Positions 1 through 6,912 of a stretch of DNA of 32,615 nucleotides are shown here, piece after piece; the stretch's first letter is position 1; each line of letters opens with the position of its first letter. A program made the position numbers and the translations under genes. The notes beneath the pieces were generated by a model. That model did not search any database. It was not told where the DNA came from and was given only the letters and a program-made list of their open reading frames with translations. The stretch lies in contig VAWZ01000104.1 of NCBI GenBank assembly GCA_005888365.1, positions 1 to 32,615 of the forward strand, written 5' to 3'. The DNA is from Actinomycetota bacterium. Lineage in GTDB: Bacteria > Actinomycetota > Thermoleophilia > Gaiellales > Gaiellaceae.

Positions 1-115
1 AATCTCCGTGCACGATCGGCTCGGCCTTCGGCCGTACGACTCCAGCGGCGGCAAACGGCACCGGCCAGGCGTCGATCTGGCGAAGTGCCTGCACGCGCGC
101 GATAGTAGTGGCGCC
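1..115. other. Intergenic or upstream flank, no gene recognised
   Basis: No convincing coding region was recognised. A short inverted repeat CGGCC-TTC-GGCCG lies at 22-34 and may be the end of an upstream terminator. The open frame that runs into the Rid-family gene from position 8 has no family similarity before residue 37, so it is treated as non-coding. Confidence 0.35.
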
Positions 116-496
116 ATGGAGCGCCGCTCGATCTCCGGACACTCGCCCTACGAGCCGATCATGGGCTACTGCCGTGCGGTCGTGGCAGGCGAGCACGTGT
201 ACGTCGCAGGCACGGCGCCGATCCCTGTGGACGGCTCCGCGCCGCCCGACGATGCCTATGAGCAGATGCGGCTCTGCCTCGAGATCGTCGGAGAGGCGCT
301 CGGGCGCGCCGGTGCAAGCTTCGAGGACGTCGTCCGTACCCGCGTCTTCGTAACGGATCCCGTCCATTTCGAGGGCGTTGCGCGAGCGCACGGCGAAGTT
401 TTCCGCGACGTGCGGCCGGTCAACACAACCGTGGTCACGTCGCTCATGGACCCAGCCTGGAAGGTCGAGATCGAAGTGGACGCGATGCTGCCGTGA
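116..496 (+). CDS. Rid (YjgF/YER057c/UK114) family protein
   Basis: This 126-residue protein has the normal length for the Rid fold, a small trimeric cytosolic family. Canonical RidA hydrolyses reactive enamine/imine intermediates released by PLP enzymes. The central DVVRTRVFVTD strand and the C-terminal KVEIEVDAM strand are typical. ATG 116 is chosen because the family similarity begins there; the frame is open further upstream but without similarity. In RidA the catalytic arginine follows a Pro-Ala; here the equivalent stretch reads RPVNTTVV, so that arginine appears to be Asn. That places the protein in a subfamily that may lack imine deaminase activity (inference from motif alignment by eye). 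Its stop overlaps the GTG start of the ligase gene by four bases, so the two are probably co-translated. Confidence 0.85.
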   Translation: MERRSISGHSPYEPIMGYCRAVVAGEHVYVAGTAPIPVDGSAPPDDAYEQMRLCLEIVGEALGRAGASFEDVVRTRVFVTDPVHFEGVARAHGEVFRDVRPVNTTVVTSLMDPAWKVEIEVDAMLP

Positions 497-1707
497 CGGA
501 GGAGAAGCAGGTCTTTCCGCCCTCGATCACGGGCAAAGGAGCCGCGCACTCCGGCAGCGTGCTCGACCACGCCTTCGGGACCGGCGACGCCTACACGCTC
601 GGTGTGGAGGAGGAGTATCAGCTTCTCGACGGCGAGACATTCGACCTCGTCCAGCACATCGACACCATGCTCGAGGCGGTCAGCGGGCACGAGCTCGAGG
701 CACGCATCAACGCCGAGCTCATGCAGTCGGTCATCGAGATCACGACTCCCGTCTGCCACTCCGCGGGCGACGTCCTCCGCTGGCTGACCACGCTTCGCGG
801 ATACGTCACCGAGATCGCGCAGAAGGAGGGACTACGGGTCGGATCGGCCGGCACGCACCCCTTTAGCCTCTTCGAGCGGCAGCGGATCACGGCGAAGGAT
901 CGATACAGGGCGCTCATCGACCAGATGCAGTACGTCGCCCGTCGCGAGCTGATCTTCGGCATGCACGTCCACGTCGCTGTCGACGATCCCGAGAAGGCGA
1001 TCCAGGTCGTGAACGGGCTCCTCCCCCAGCTGGCGCCGCTGCTCGCCCTCTCCGCGAGCTCGCCGTTCTGGCGCGGCGAGGCGACCGGGCTCGCATCGAG
1101 CCGGCAGATGGTCTTCTCGGCGTTCCCGCGCTCGGGCCCTCCCCCTCGCTTCCGCGACTACGCGGACTACGCGGAGGTGGTTGGACAGCTCGAGCGCTCG
1201 GGCTGCATCCCGGACTACACCCACATCTGGTGGGACATCCGTCTTCATCCCCGGCTCGGCACGATCGAGATCCGGATCTGCGACGGCGTCACGCGGGTCG
1301 AAGACGCGGTTGCCATCGCCGCCTACTGCCAGGCGCTCGTGAAGCAGCTCTGCGAGCGCTACGAGGCAAGCGAGGAGATCCCCTCGTACCACCGCATCCT
1401 GACGAGCGAGAACAAGTGGCTCGCCGCGCGCTACGGCCTCGAGGCCCCGGTGATGGACCTCGGATCGGGTAGACGGAACCGCGTTCCCATCGCTCGGCTC
1501 GTTCGCCGGACGGTCGCCGACGTCGAGCCGCACGCGCGCGAGCTCGGCTCCGAGCGGGAGCTCGAAGGGATCCTCGACATTCTCGCGCGCGGCTCGAGCG
1601 CCGACACGCAGCTTCGGATCTTCAACGCGAACCGGGACATCACCGAGGTCGCGCGCGGGATCGCAGACGCGACCGAGGCGTTGCCGGCCGCTGTCAGTTC
1701 CTTCTAG
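493..1707 (+). CDS. Carboxylate-amine ligase, GCS2 / YbdK family
   Basis: This 404-residue ATP-dependent ligase belongs to the glutamate-cysteine ligase 2 superfamily. Members join an amino acid to a carboxylate through an acyl phosphate; E. coli YbdK has weak gamma-glutamylcysteine synthetase activity, and the actual substrate here is unknown. The diagnostic N-terminal motif GVEEEYQLLD is at residues 37-46, HMHVHV is mid-protein and WWDIRLHPRLGTIEIRICD follows, all typical of the fold. GTG 493 overlaps the upstream stop. The roughly 35 residues before the first conserved motif make it slightly longer than the usual 370, so a later start is possible. The 3' end overlaps the convergent gene at 1704 by four bases, leaving no room for a terminator. 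Confidence 0.9.
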   Translation: MTEEKQVFPPSITGKGAAHSGSVLDHAFGTGDAYTLGVEEEYQLLDGETFDLVQHIDTMLEAVSGHELEARINAELMQSVIEITTPVCHSAGDVLRWLTTLRGYVTEIAQKEGLRVGSAGTHPFSLFERQRITAKDRYRALIDQMQYVARRELIFGMHVHVAVDDPEKAIQVVNGLLPQLAPLLALSASSPFWRGEATGLASSRQMVFSAFPRSGPPPRFRDYADYAEVVGQLERSGCIPDYTHIWWDIRLHPRLGTIEIRICDGVTRVEDAVAIAAYCQALVKQLCERYEASEEIPSYHRILTSENKWLAARYGLEAPVMDLGSGRRNRVPIARLVRRTVADVEPHARELGSERELEGILDILARGSSADTQLRIFNANRDITEVARGIADATEALPAAVSSF

Positions 1708-2540
1708 CCGTTGCGAGCCTCCAGCTTCTCCATGTCGACGGTTGCGAGCGTCGCGCGTCCGGCTCGGACGCGCAGCTCGGTCGCTCCGTGGAACGAGAGC
1801 TTCAGCCGCATCTGCCTCTGCTGGCTCAGCCGCAGCGGGAGGTCGATGCAGTACGCCTCGCGCTTGACGGTGTCGAGCGCGTGGACGAACGGCGCCTGGC
1901 CCTGCCGTGCGTACAGCGTGTACGCCCAGCGCCCGTCGACGGTCGTCGCCCTGTCGACCGGTACGCCGGCCATGGCTTCGTCGGGCTCGCGCTTGTCGAC
2001 GATCGCACCCGGGACCAAACTTCGCGCAGCGAGGTCATAGGCCCGCACGCGATAGCGGTTGTAGTCCTGAGCCGAGGTGTATTGGATGAGGTAGAGCGTC
2101 GACGCGTCCGGCGACAGCCCATCGAACGAGAACGAGCCTCGCAGGGAGATCACCGGGTTTGCGCGTAGCGTGCGCGTGTTCAAGGCGACGAACCGAGTTA
2201 CCGCGTGCGAGCCCGGAAGACCGGTCTGCGATGCGAGCACGAGCATCTTCCCGTCGTGTGACAGCCCGCCGGCTCCGCCGAAGAGCGTCACGAGCGGGAT
2301 CCCGTAGGTACCCCGGATCGAGGTCCAGCGGAGCACGCGGCCCCCGAGGACGCGCACGACCTCGACCACGGTCACGCGGTTACTAGGGATCGCGACGTAG
2401 CGGGTCTCGTGACCGGGGGCAAGCACACCGTTCCAGCCCCAGGAGACCCCTGGCGACGGACCTCCGTCGGCGGCTGCAGCAACCGCGGAGACGGCCGCCG
2501 CCACCGTCGCGGCGAGCAACATGAGCCCGGATCTCTTCAT
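1704..2540 (-). CDS. Secreted protein, probable beta-propeller, unknown function
   Basis: The 278-residue product begins with a classical Sec signal peptide (Lys/Arg, a long Leu/Ala/Val core, then AAAADGG, about residues 1-25). The body is rich in beta-strand segments such as RYVAIPSNRVTVVEV, LSHDGKMLVLASQ and FDGLSPDASTLYLIQYTS. These resemble blades of a TolB/YVTN-like propeller, although no family was firmly recognised. Translation is well supported: TAAGGAGG lies just upstream of ATG 2540, and its TAA is the stop codon of the Tat-exported propeller gene. The two minus-strand genes are therefore coupled and probably work together outside the membrane. Partner or ligand is unknown. Confidence 0.8.
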   Translation of the reverse strand: MKRSGLMLLAATVAAAVSAVAAAADGGPSPGVSWGWNGVLAPGHETRYVAIPSNRVTVVEVVRVLGGRVLRWTSIRGTYGIPLVTLFGGAGGLSHDGKMLVLASQTGLPGSHAVTRFVALNTRTLRANPVISLRGSFSFDGLSPDASTLYLIQYTSAQDYNRYRVRAYDLAARSLVPGAIVDKREPDEAMAGVPVDRATTVDGRWAYTLYARQGQAPFVHALDTVKREAYCIDLPLRLSQQRQMRLKLSFHGATELRVRAGRATLATVDMEKLEARNG

Positions 2541-2550
2541 CGCTTCCTCC

Positions 2551-3522
2551 TTAGGTGGTACTGACGATGCAGGCGTCGTGTGCGGCCTTCGCGATCCGGC
2601 GGACGATGCGGACGCGACCGCCCGCGTCGAGGATGCTCACCGTCCCGCGGCCGAGCGAGGGCGTGACGGCGCTGCCCCAGCCGAATGTCACGTTGTACGA
2701 GTCGAGCGGAACGCGCGCGCGGCTCAGGAGCTCGCCGTCGAGCCGGTGGCGGCGCACGGTGCCGTCGTCGCCACTCGCGACGAAGACTTCTCCCCGCCCG
2801 AAAGCAACGTGCTGGGGCGGCGCATCGGCACCGATCACGCGGGCCGGTCGCCGCGACTCACGGCCGTACAGCGCGACCCGGCGCTCCGAGCCGGAAGTGA
2901 CCCAGACGCTCCTTGCGTCCGGCGAGAAGACCACGTCGTGGGCGAGAAACGGCGGAGTGATCGTGGTCACGAGCCGCGGCCGGCGGGGCTCGCTCGTGTC
3001 GAAGACCGCAAGCTGGCGCGCCGTCGAGCCGAGAGAGGTCCAGAGTGCGCGCCCGTCGGGGCTGATCGAGACATGTCGCGCGGGGCCGGGCACGTCCACC
3101 CTCGCCAGCACTCGGCCGCGAGCAAGATCGACCGCGACGACTTGCCGGTTCCCAGAGTCGGTGACGTAGGCGATCGCGCCGGAAGGGTGGACGGCCGTGT
3201 AGCGCGGCTCGGTGAAGGCGTCGAGCTCCTTTCGAACGGCCCCCGGGGGAACATCGACCAGCGACACGACACCGTGCTGCGTGTGGGCGACCACGGCTAC
3301 GCCGGCGGGCGCGCTCTCGATACTCCGCGGGCCGGGCCCCGTCGGGATGCGGCCAATGCTCGCGCCGTTCGGGAGCCGGACCATGACGACGTGGCTCTCC
3401 AGGTCGGCCGTGACGAGCGCCAAGGGGCCGGACATCCCGGCGCGAGCGACGCCGACTCGCGGCCCGAGCGCGAGCGCGAGGGGTGCGGTTGCCGCGCCCA
3501 GCAGGAACTCGCGCCTGTTCAT
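2551..3522 (-). CDS. Tat-exported YVTN/WD-like beta-propeller protein
   Basis: This 323-residue protein starts with a twin-arginine signal, MNRREFLLGAATAPLALAL, followed by an Ala-rich cleavage region (about residues 1-28). The mature part contains repeated strand motifs: YTAVHPSGAIAYVTDSGNRQ, HVSISPDGRALWTS, DVVFSPDARSVWVTS and HVAFGRGEVFVASGDDGTV, about 40 residues apart. This is the pattern of a seven-bladed YVTN propeller. Such proteins bind ligands or partners extracytoplasmically; none can be assigned here. The frame is open far upstream to 4278, but ATG 3522 is chosen because the Tat signal starts there and the upstream DNA codes for the sigma factor on the other strand. It is divergent from the ECF sigma gene across a 111-bp region with a 16-bp palindrome. 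Confidence 0.85.
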   Translation of the reverse strand: MNRREFLLGAATAPLALALGPRVGVARAGMSGPLALVTADLESHVVMVRLPNGASIGRIPTGPGPRSIESAPAGVAVVAHTQHGVVSLVDVPPGAVRKELDAFTEPRYTAVHPSGAIAYVTDSGNRQVVAVDLARGRVLARVDVPGPARHVSISPDGRALWTSLGSTARQLAVFDTSEPRRPRLVTTITPPFLAHDVVFSPDARSVWVTSGSERRVALYGRESRRPARVIGADAPPQHVAFGRGEVFVASGDDGTVRRHRLDGELLSRARVPLDSYNVTFGWGSAVTPSLGRGTVSILDAGGRVRIVRRIAKAAHDACIVSTT

Positions 3523-3549
3523 GCTCCTAGTACGCCTGAGGCAGGCGAG

Positions 3550-3565
3550 AAGGTCCCGGGACCTT
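3550..3565. promoter_or_regulatory. 16-bp perfect palindrome between divergent genes
   Basis: AAGGTCCCGGGACCTT is a perfect two-fold symmetric 16-mer in the 111-bp gap between the Tat propeller gene (minus) and the ECF sigma gene (plus). A second inverted repeat, GCCCGT-7nt-ACGGGC, follows at 3574-3592. Position and symmetry suggest an operator for a dimeric regulator. A hairpin in either transcript is the alternative. Confidence 0.45.
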
Positions 3566-3618
3566 TGCCGCGCGCCCGTCCGTATCACGGGCATGGACCT
3601 CCTGGACAGGTTCGGTCG

Positions 3619-3624
3619 TAGTCT
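3619..3624 (+). promoter_or_regulatory. Putative -10 box for the sigma factor gene
   Basis: TAGTCT fits the TANNNT consensus and lies 9 nt before ATG 3634, which has no Shine-Dalgarno sequence. This suggests a leaderless or nearly leaderless transcript. No clear -35 was seen. Confidence 0.35.
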
Positions 3625-3633
3625 GGGCACGGG

Positions 3634-4143
3634 ATGCGCGCGGCTCGAGACGAGCGCGCCCGCGTGCGCGGGGCGCAGCGAGGATCCGCCTCGGACCTGG
3701 AGGCGCTCTTCCGGATGCACTGGCCTCGCGCGCTCCGCGCCGCCTACCTCGTCACACATGACGCGCAGGCGGCCGAGGACATTGCCCAGGAGTCGTTCCT
3801 GGCTGCGATCCGCGCGCTCGACACCTTCGATCGCCGCCGCCCCTTCGGCCCTTGGCTGCACCGCATCGTGGTCAACCGGGCGATCGACTGGTCGCGCGCG
3901 CGGCGGCTTCGATCCGAGGTGGAGCTCGGCGAGCTCGTCCCCGCTTCCGAGGAACAGCCGGAACTCGCGGACGAGACGCTCGCAGCGCTCGCCCGCCTCG
4001 CCCCCGAGCACCGGGCGGTAGTCGTGATGCGCTACCTGCTCGAATTCACTCCCGGTGAGATCGCCGAGGCGCTCGACCTCCCGAGAGGGACTGTCAACTC
4101 GCGGCTCCGGCGCGGACTCGACACGCTCGCGGAGGAGCTGTGA
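3634..4143 (+). CDS. ECF-type RNA polymerase sigma factor
   Basis: This 169-residue protein has the two-domain layout of group IV sigma factors. Region 2 (about residues 20-88) includes AAEDIAQESFLAAIRALDTF for -10 recognition and core binding, then WLHRIVVNRAIDWSRAR. Region 4 (about 112-165) has the LAPEHRAVVVMRYLLEFTPGEIAEALD helix-turn-helix for -35 recognition, followed by GTVNSRLRRGLDTL. It directs polymerase to a small regulon, normally under an anti-sigma factor. Its stop overlaps the GTG start of the next gene, a membrane protein with a short cytosolic N-terminus, which is the usual place for the cognate anti-sigma. The inducing signal is unknown; the extracytoplasmic propeller and peptidase downstream suggest an envelope signal. 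Confidence 0.92.
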   Translation: MRAARDERARVRGAQRGSASDLEALFRMHWPRALRAAYLVTHDAQAAEDIAQESFLAAIRALDTFDRRRPFGPWLHRIVVNRAIDWSRARRLRSEVELGELVPASEEQPELADETLAALARLAPEHRAVVVMRYLLEFTPGEIAEALDLPRGTVNSRLRRGLDTLAEEL

Positions 4144-5252
4144 AGCGCGAGCTCGAGCGAGTCGAGATCCCGGACGAGCACGGCGCGCGGGAGCGAGCCT
4201 GGGCTGTCCTGTCCTCCGCGTTCGCCAAGCGCACTCCGGCCTCTCGTAGATCGCTCCACTGGAGACCGGCCCTCGCACTCGCAGTCGTACTCGCGCTCGT
4301 CGCGGCTGCCTTCAGCTCGCCTGGGAAGGGAGTCGTCGACCGCATCCGCAAGACGGTAGGGATCGAGCATGCGGCCCCCGCGCTCTTCTCGCTCCCTTCC
4401 CCGGGCAAGCTCCTCGTCCGCACCGACGCGGGTGTGTGGGTCGTGCAGCGGAACGGCTCACGGCGCTTCCTCGGCGGGTATCGCGAGGCGAGCTGGTCGC
4501 CCTTCGGGCGCTTCCTCGTCGCGGCGAGGACGAACGAGCTGGCCGCAATCGAGCCGAACGGAGACGTCCGCTGGACCCTCGCACGGCCGGGAGTGCGACT
4601 CCCGAGCTGGGGCGGGACGCGAACGGATACCCAGATCGCCTACCTCAGCGGGCGATCGCTGCGGGTGGTCGCAGGCGATGGCACCGGCGATCGCGTGGGC
4701 TGCGCGAGGCGTGTCGCGCGCGTCGCTCCGGCATGGCAGCCCGGCGCTCCGCGCGTACTCGCCGTCGCCGCTCACAGCGGGAGCGTTCGCGTCTACTCGG
4801 TCGATACGTGTCGGCTCCTCTGGCACTCGAAACCGGGGCCGGTTCCGACGAAGCTCGAGTGGTCGAGCGACGGCCACCGGCTCCTCGTGCTCGCGCCTCC
4901 CGGCCTCCGCGTCTACGACGCACGGGGTCGCCTCCTTGCCGAGGACCGTCCGCCCAACCCCGCGCGTGACGCGGATGCGACGTTCGTCGGTCCCGAGAAT
5001 TACGGCGTCGTCGGGATCCGCGTCCGCGGCGGCCAGAGCAACATCTTCGCTCCCCGCACGCTGTTTCACGCTAGAGGCTCGTTGCGGCAAGTCACGGCTT
5101 CGCCGGACGGTCGCTGGCTTCTCATCACCTGGCCAACGGCGAATCAGTGGATCTTCGTGCGCGCGGACGGAAAGCGCATCCGGGCGATCTCGAACGCGTC
5201 GTCGCAGTTCGAGTCGGGGACATTCCCCAAGGTCGAGGGCTGGGCGCGGTGA
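4140..5252 (+). CDS. Membrane-anchored beta-propeller, putative anti-sigma factor
   Basis: The 370-residue product has a cytosolic N-terminal stretch of about 40 residues, one hydrophobic segment (PALALAVVLALVAAAFSS, about residues 43-60) and a large extracytoplasmic domain. That domain has propeller-like strands such as EASWSPFGRFLVAARTNELA, KLEWSSDGHRLLVLAPPGLR and QVTASPDGRWLLITW. No zinc anti-sigma HxxxCxxC motif is present, so the anti-sigma role rests on context: GTG 4140 overlaps the ECF sigma stop, and topology is right for a sensor. The C-terminal stop overlaps the GTG of the carboxypeptidase gene, giving a three-gene coupled unit. Alternatively it is simply a sigma-regulated surface protein. 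Confidence 0.75.
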   Translation: MKRELERVEIPDEHGARERAWAVLSSAFAKRTPASRRSLHWRPALALAVVLALVAAAFSSPGKGVVDRIRKTVGIEHAAPALFSLPSPGKLLVRTDAGVWVVQRNGSRRFLGGYREASWSPFGRFLVAARTNELAAIEPNGDVRWTLARPGVRLPSWGGTRTDTQIAYLSGRSLRVVAGDGTGDRVGCARRVARVAPAWQPGAPRVLAVAAHSGSVRVYSVDTCRLLWHSKPGPVPTKLEWSSDGHRLLVLAPPGLRVYDARGRLLAEDRPPNPARDADATFVGPENYGVVGIRVRGGQSNIFAPRTLFHARGSLRQVTASPDGRWLLITWPTANQWIFVRADGKRIRAISNASSQFESGTFPKVEGWAR

Positions 5253-6352
5253 GGCTTGCCGCGTTCGGGGTGGCCGCCGCGCTGTCGCTCGCCGTCGCAC
5301 CAGCGCAAGGCAGCACCCGAGCCATCCGCTTCGAGAACCGAGTCGATGGCTACACCATCGCGCTCCCCTCTGGTTGGCACGCTGCCGTGATCCCGGACGA
5401 CGGCTCGGCGACGATCGCCAGCTACCGACCGCGGTCCGTCTACCACATCGCAGTCACACCGCCTCGTGAGCAGACCTGGATCCGCCTCTACGACGAAGGT
5501 CCGCTCTGGAGTCGCAGACACTTCATGAGGCGCCGCCCGCCTCGTTTGCCAGCAGCAGTTCCTCCCGTGAAGCCCTTCGAAGGCTTCGGGTCGGCCCGGC
5601 GCCTCGAGTTCCGTCTCGACGGCCACGCGTTCCTCGCGTTCGTGAAAGGGAAGCCGCGAGGCGACGTCTTGTCGATGCTGGCGAGCATTCGGCTGACCGC
5701 GCGAGGACGGGCACTCGCGCTCGTCCAATCCGTGCGCGTCATCGGTCGCTCGGTCGAAGGTCGCCCGATCCGCATGTGGCGCATCGGAAACCCGCACAGC
5801 TCGACGCGTGTGCTCGTCGTCGGCTGCATCCACGGCAACGAGTGCGCGGGGATGGCGATCACGCAGCAGCTGGCGAACCTCGGCCTGCCGATCACGTTCG
5901 ACCTCTGGGTCGTCCAGGACCTGAACCCGGACGGACTCGCAGCCGGAACGCGCCAGAACGCGCACGGCGTGGATCTGAACCGTAACTTCGGCGCGATGTG
6001 GAAGCGAATCGGGCGCCACGGAACCTTCGCGTACTCGGGGCCGAGGCCGTGGTCCGAGCGCGAGACGCGAATCGCTCGCTCACTCGTCCTCCGCATCCAC
6101 CCGCAGGTGACGATCTGGTTCCACCAGCCGCAGGCGATCGTTCGCGCTTGGGGCCGGAGCATCCCGACCGCCCGCCGCTACGCCCGTCTCGCGCACGTTC
6201 CGTTCCGGGCAATTCCCTGGCCGAACGGGACGGCCGCCAACTGGCAGAACCATCTCGGCGAGGTCTCGTTCGTGGTCGAGCTTCCGGCCGGCCGCCTCTC
6301 GCTCGCGGGGGCGCGCCGCTACGAGAGCGCCATTCTCGGCCTGCCGCGGTAG
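5249..6352 (+). CDS. Secreted M14-family zinc carboxypeptidase
   Basis: This 367-residue protein has a signal peptide (VRLAAFGVAAALSLAVAPAQG), a roughly 150-residue N-terminal domain with strands such as YTIALPSGWHAAVIPDDGS, and an M14 peptidase domain. All zinc and catalytic residues are visible: HGNECAG gives His195 and Glu198, NPDGL and GVDLNRNF (Arg245) bind substrate, WFHQPQ gives His292, and VVELPAG supplies the general base Glu344. The relatives it most resembles are MpaA-type amidases that trim murein peptides, so cell-wall peptide cleavage is likely but unproven. GTG 5249 is chosen because the signal peptide starts there and it overlaps the upstream stop. The longer open frame to 5147 overlaps the upstream gene and lacks signal-peptide features. 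Confidence 0.9.
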   Translation: MRLAAFGVAAALSLAVAPAQGSTRAIRFENRVDGYTIALPSGWHAAVIPDDGSATIASYRPRSVYHIAVTPPREQTWIRLYDEGPLWSRRHFMRRRPPRLPAAVPPVKPFEGFGSARRLEFRLDGHAFLAFVKGKPRGDVLSMLASIRLTARGRALALVQSVRVIGRSVEGRPIRMWRIGNPHSSTRVLVVGCIHGNECAGMAITQQLANLGLPITFDLWVVQDLNPDGLAAGTRQNAHGVDLNRNFGAMWKRIGRHGTFAYSGPRPWSERETRIARSLVLRIHPQVTIWFHQPQAIVRAWGRSIPTARRYARLAHVPFRAIPWPNGTAANWQNHLGEVSFVVELPAGRLSLAGARRYESAILGLPR

Positions 6353-6358
6353 TAGCGT
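6353..6358 (+). promoter_or_regulatory. Putative -10 box for the Sec-peroxiredoxin gene
   Basis: TAGCGT (TANNNT) starts directly after the carboxypeptidase stop and lies 6 nt before GTG 6365, which has no Shine-Dalgarno sequence. This is the spacing of a leaderless actinobacterial start. Confidence 0.4.
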
Positions 6359-6364
6359 GCGGGC

Positions 6365-6841
6365 GTGCTCGGCTCCGGGAACGACGTGCCCGACGTTCGT
6401 GTCTGGGTGACACCCGGCGAAGGGCCACGATCGCTTCGCGAGATCCTGGACGAGGGTCTTGCGCTCCTCTGTTTCTACCTCTGGGACTGGTCCCCGACCT
6501 GAACGAACGAGGTGCTGCTCCTGCGGGACAGGAGCGAGGACCTGGCTGCGGCAGGCGTAAGGCCCTTCGCCATCTCGCGCGACTCCGTCTGGTCGCACGC
6601 CGCCTGGGCGCAGACGCTCGGCGTCGACGTTCCGCTTCTGTCCGATTGGAACGGAGAGGCGACCCGGGCCTTCGGCGTGGCCGCCGAGCTCCTCGAGATG
6701 AGAGACGTCGCATCCCGCACGGCGTTTCTCATCGAGGACGCTAAGACGATCAGACACACCTGGAGGCTCGGCCGTGAGCTCCCCGACATCGCTAACGTGA
6801 TCGAAGCCGCGAGCGCTGCGGCCGCGCGAAGGCCCGACTAG
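6365..6841 (+). CDS. Peroxiredoxin-like selenoprotein with in-frame UGA as Sec46
   Basis: This is a 158-residue redoxin-fold protein if TGA 6500-6502 is read as selenocysteine. Residues before it (LALLCFYLWDWSPT) and after it (TNEVLLLRDRSEDLAAAGV) match the peroxiredoxin pattern FYPxDFTPxC-TxE-ALRD, so the UGA falls exactly on the peroxidatic cysteine. The S-x-x-U motif replaces the family T/S-x-x-C, and an Arg in ASRTAFLIED fits the conserved active-site arginine. FAISRDS, QTLGVDVPLLSDWNGEATRAFGV and the C-terminus are typical of AhpE/BCP-like members. Such enzymes reduce peroxides with a thiol partner. There is no other cysteine after Sec, and Cys36 is the only one before it, so it looks like a 1-Cys (1-Sec) type. 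GTG 6365 is chosen from family length and a -10 box. A hairpin fitting bSECIS follows the UGA. The alternative, a pseudogene with one nonsense mutation, is less likely because the rest is intact. Confidence 0.87.
6517..6535 (+). promoter_or_regulatory. Bacterial SECIS hairpin of the peroxiredoxin gene
   Basis: GCTCCTG (6517-6523), loop CGGGA (6524-6528) and CAGGAGC (6529-6535) form a perfect 7-bp stem with a 5-nt loop. The loop starts 21 nt after the UGA and has G at its second position. This satisfies the bSECIS pattern of a small apical loop with G in the first two positions, 16-37 nt from the UGA. It would recruit SelB with Sec-tRNA. Confidence 0.8.
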
Positions 6842-6912
6842 ATAGAGCCAGCTTTCGTTCTGCGCGTTGCAGGCGTAGCGTGGTCGGTTGTCAACGAGAA
6901 GGAGGTCTCGCC

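Noticed and set aside
2521-3621. A 366-codon plus-strand open frame opposite the Tat propeller gene
   Set aside because: The opposite strand has a Tat signal, propeller repeats and an ordinary start; this frame has none.
6500-6502. Peroxiredoxin TGA as a pseudogene mutation or sequencing error
   Set aside because: It falls exactly on the catalytic cysteine, the rest of the frame is intact, a bSECIS-like hairpin follows, and a second Sec gene is present nearby.
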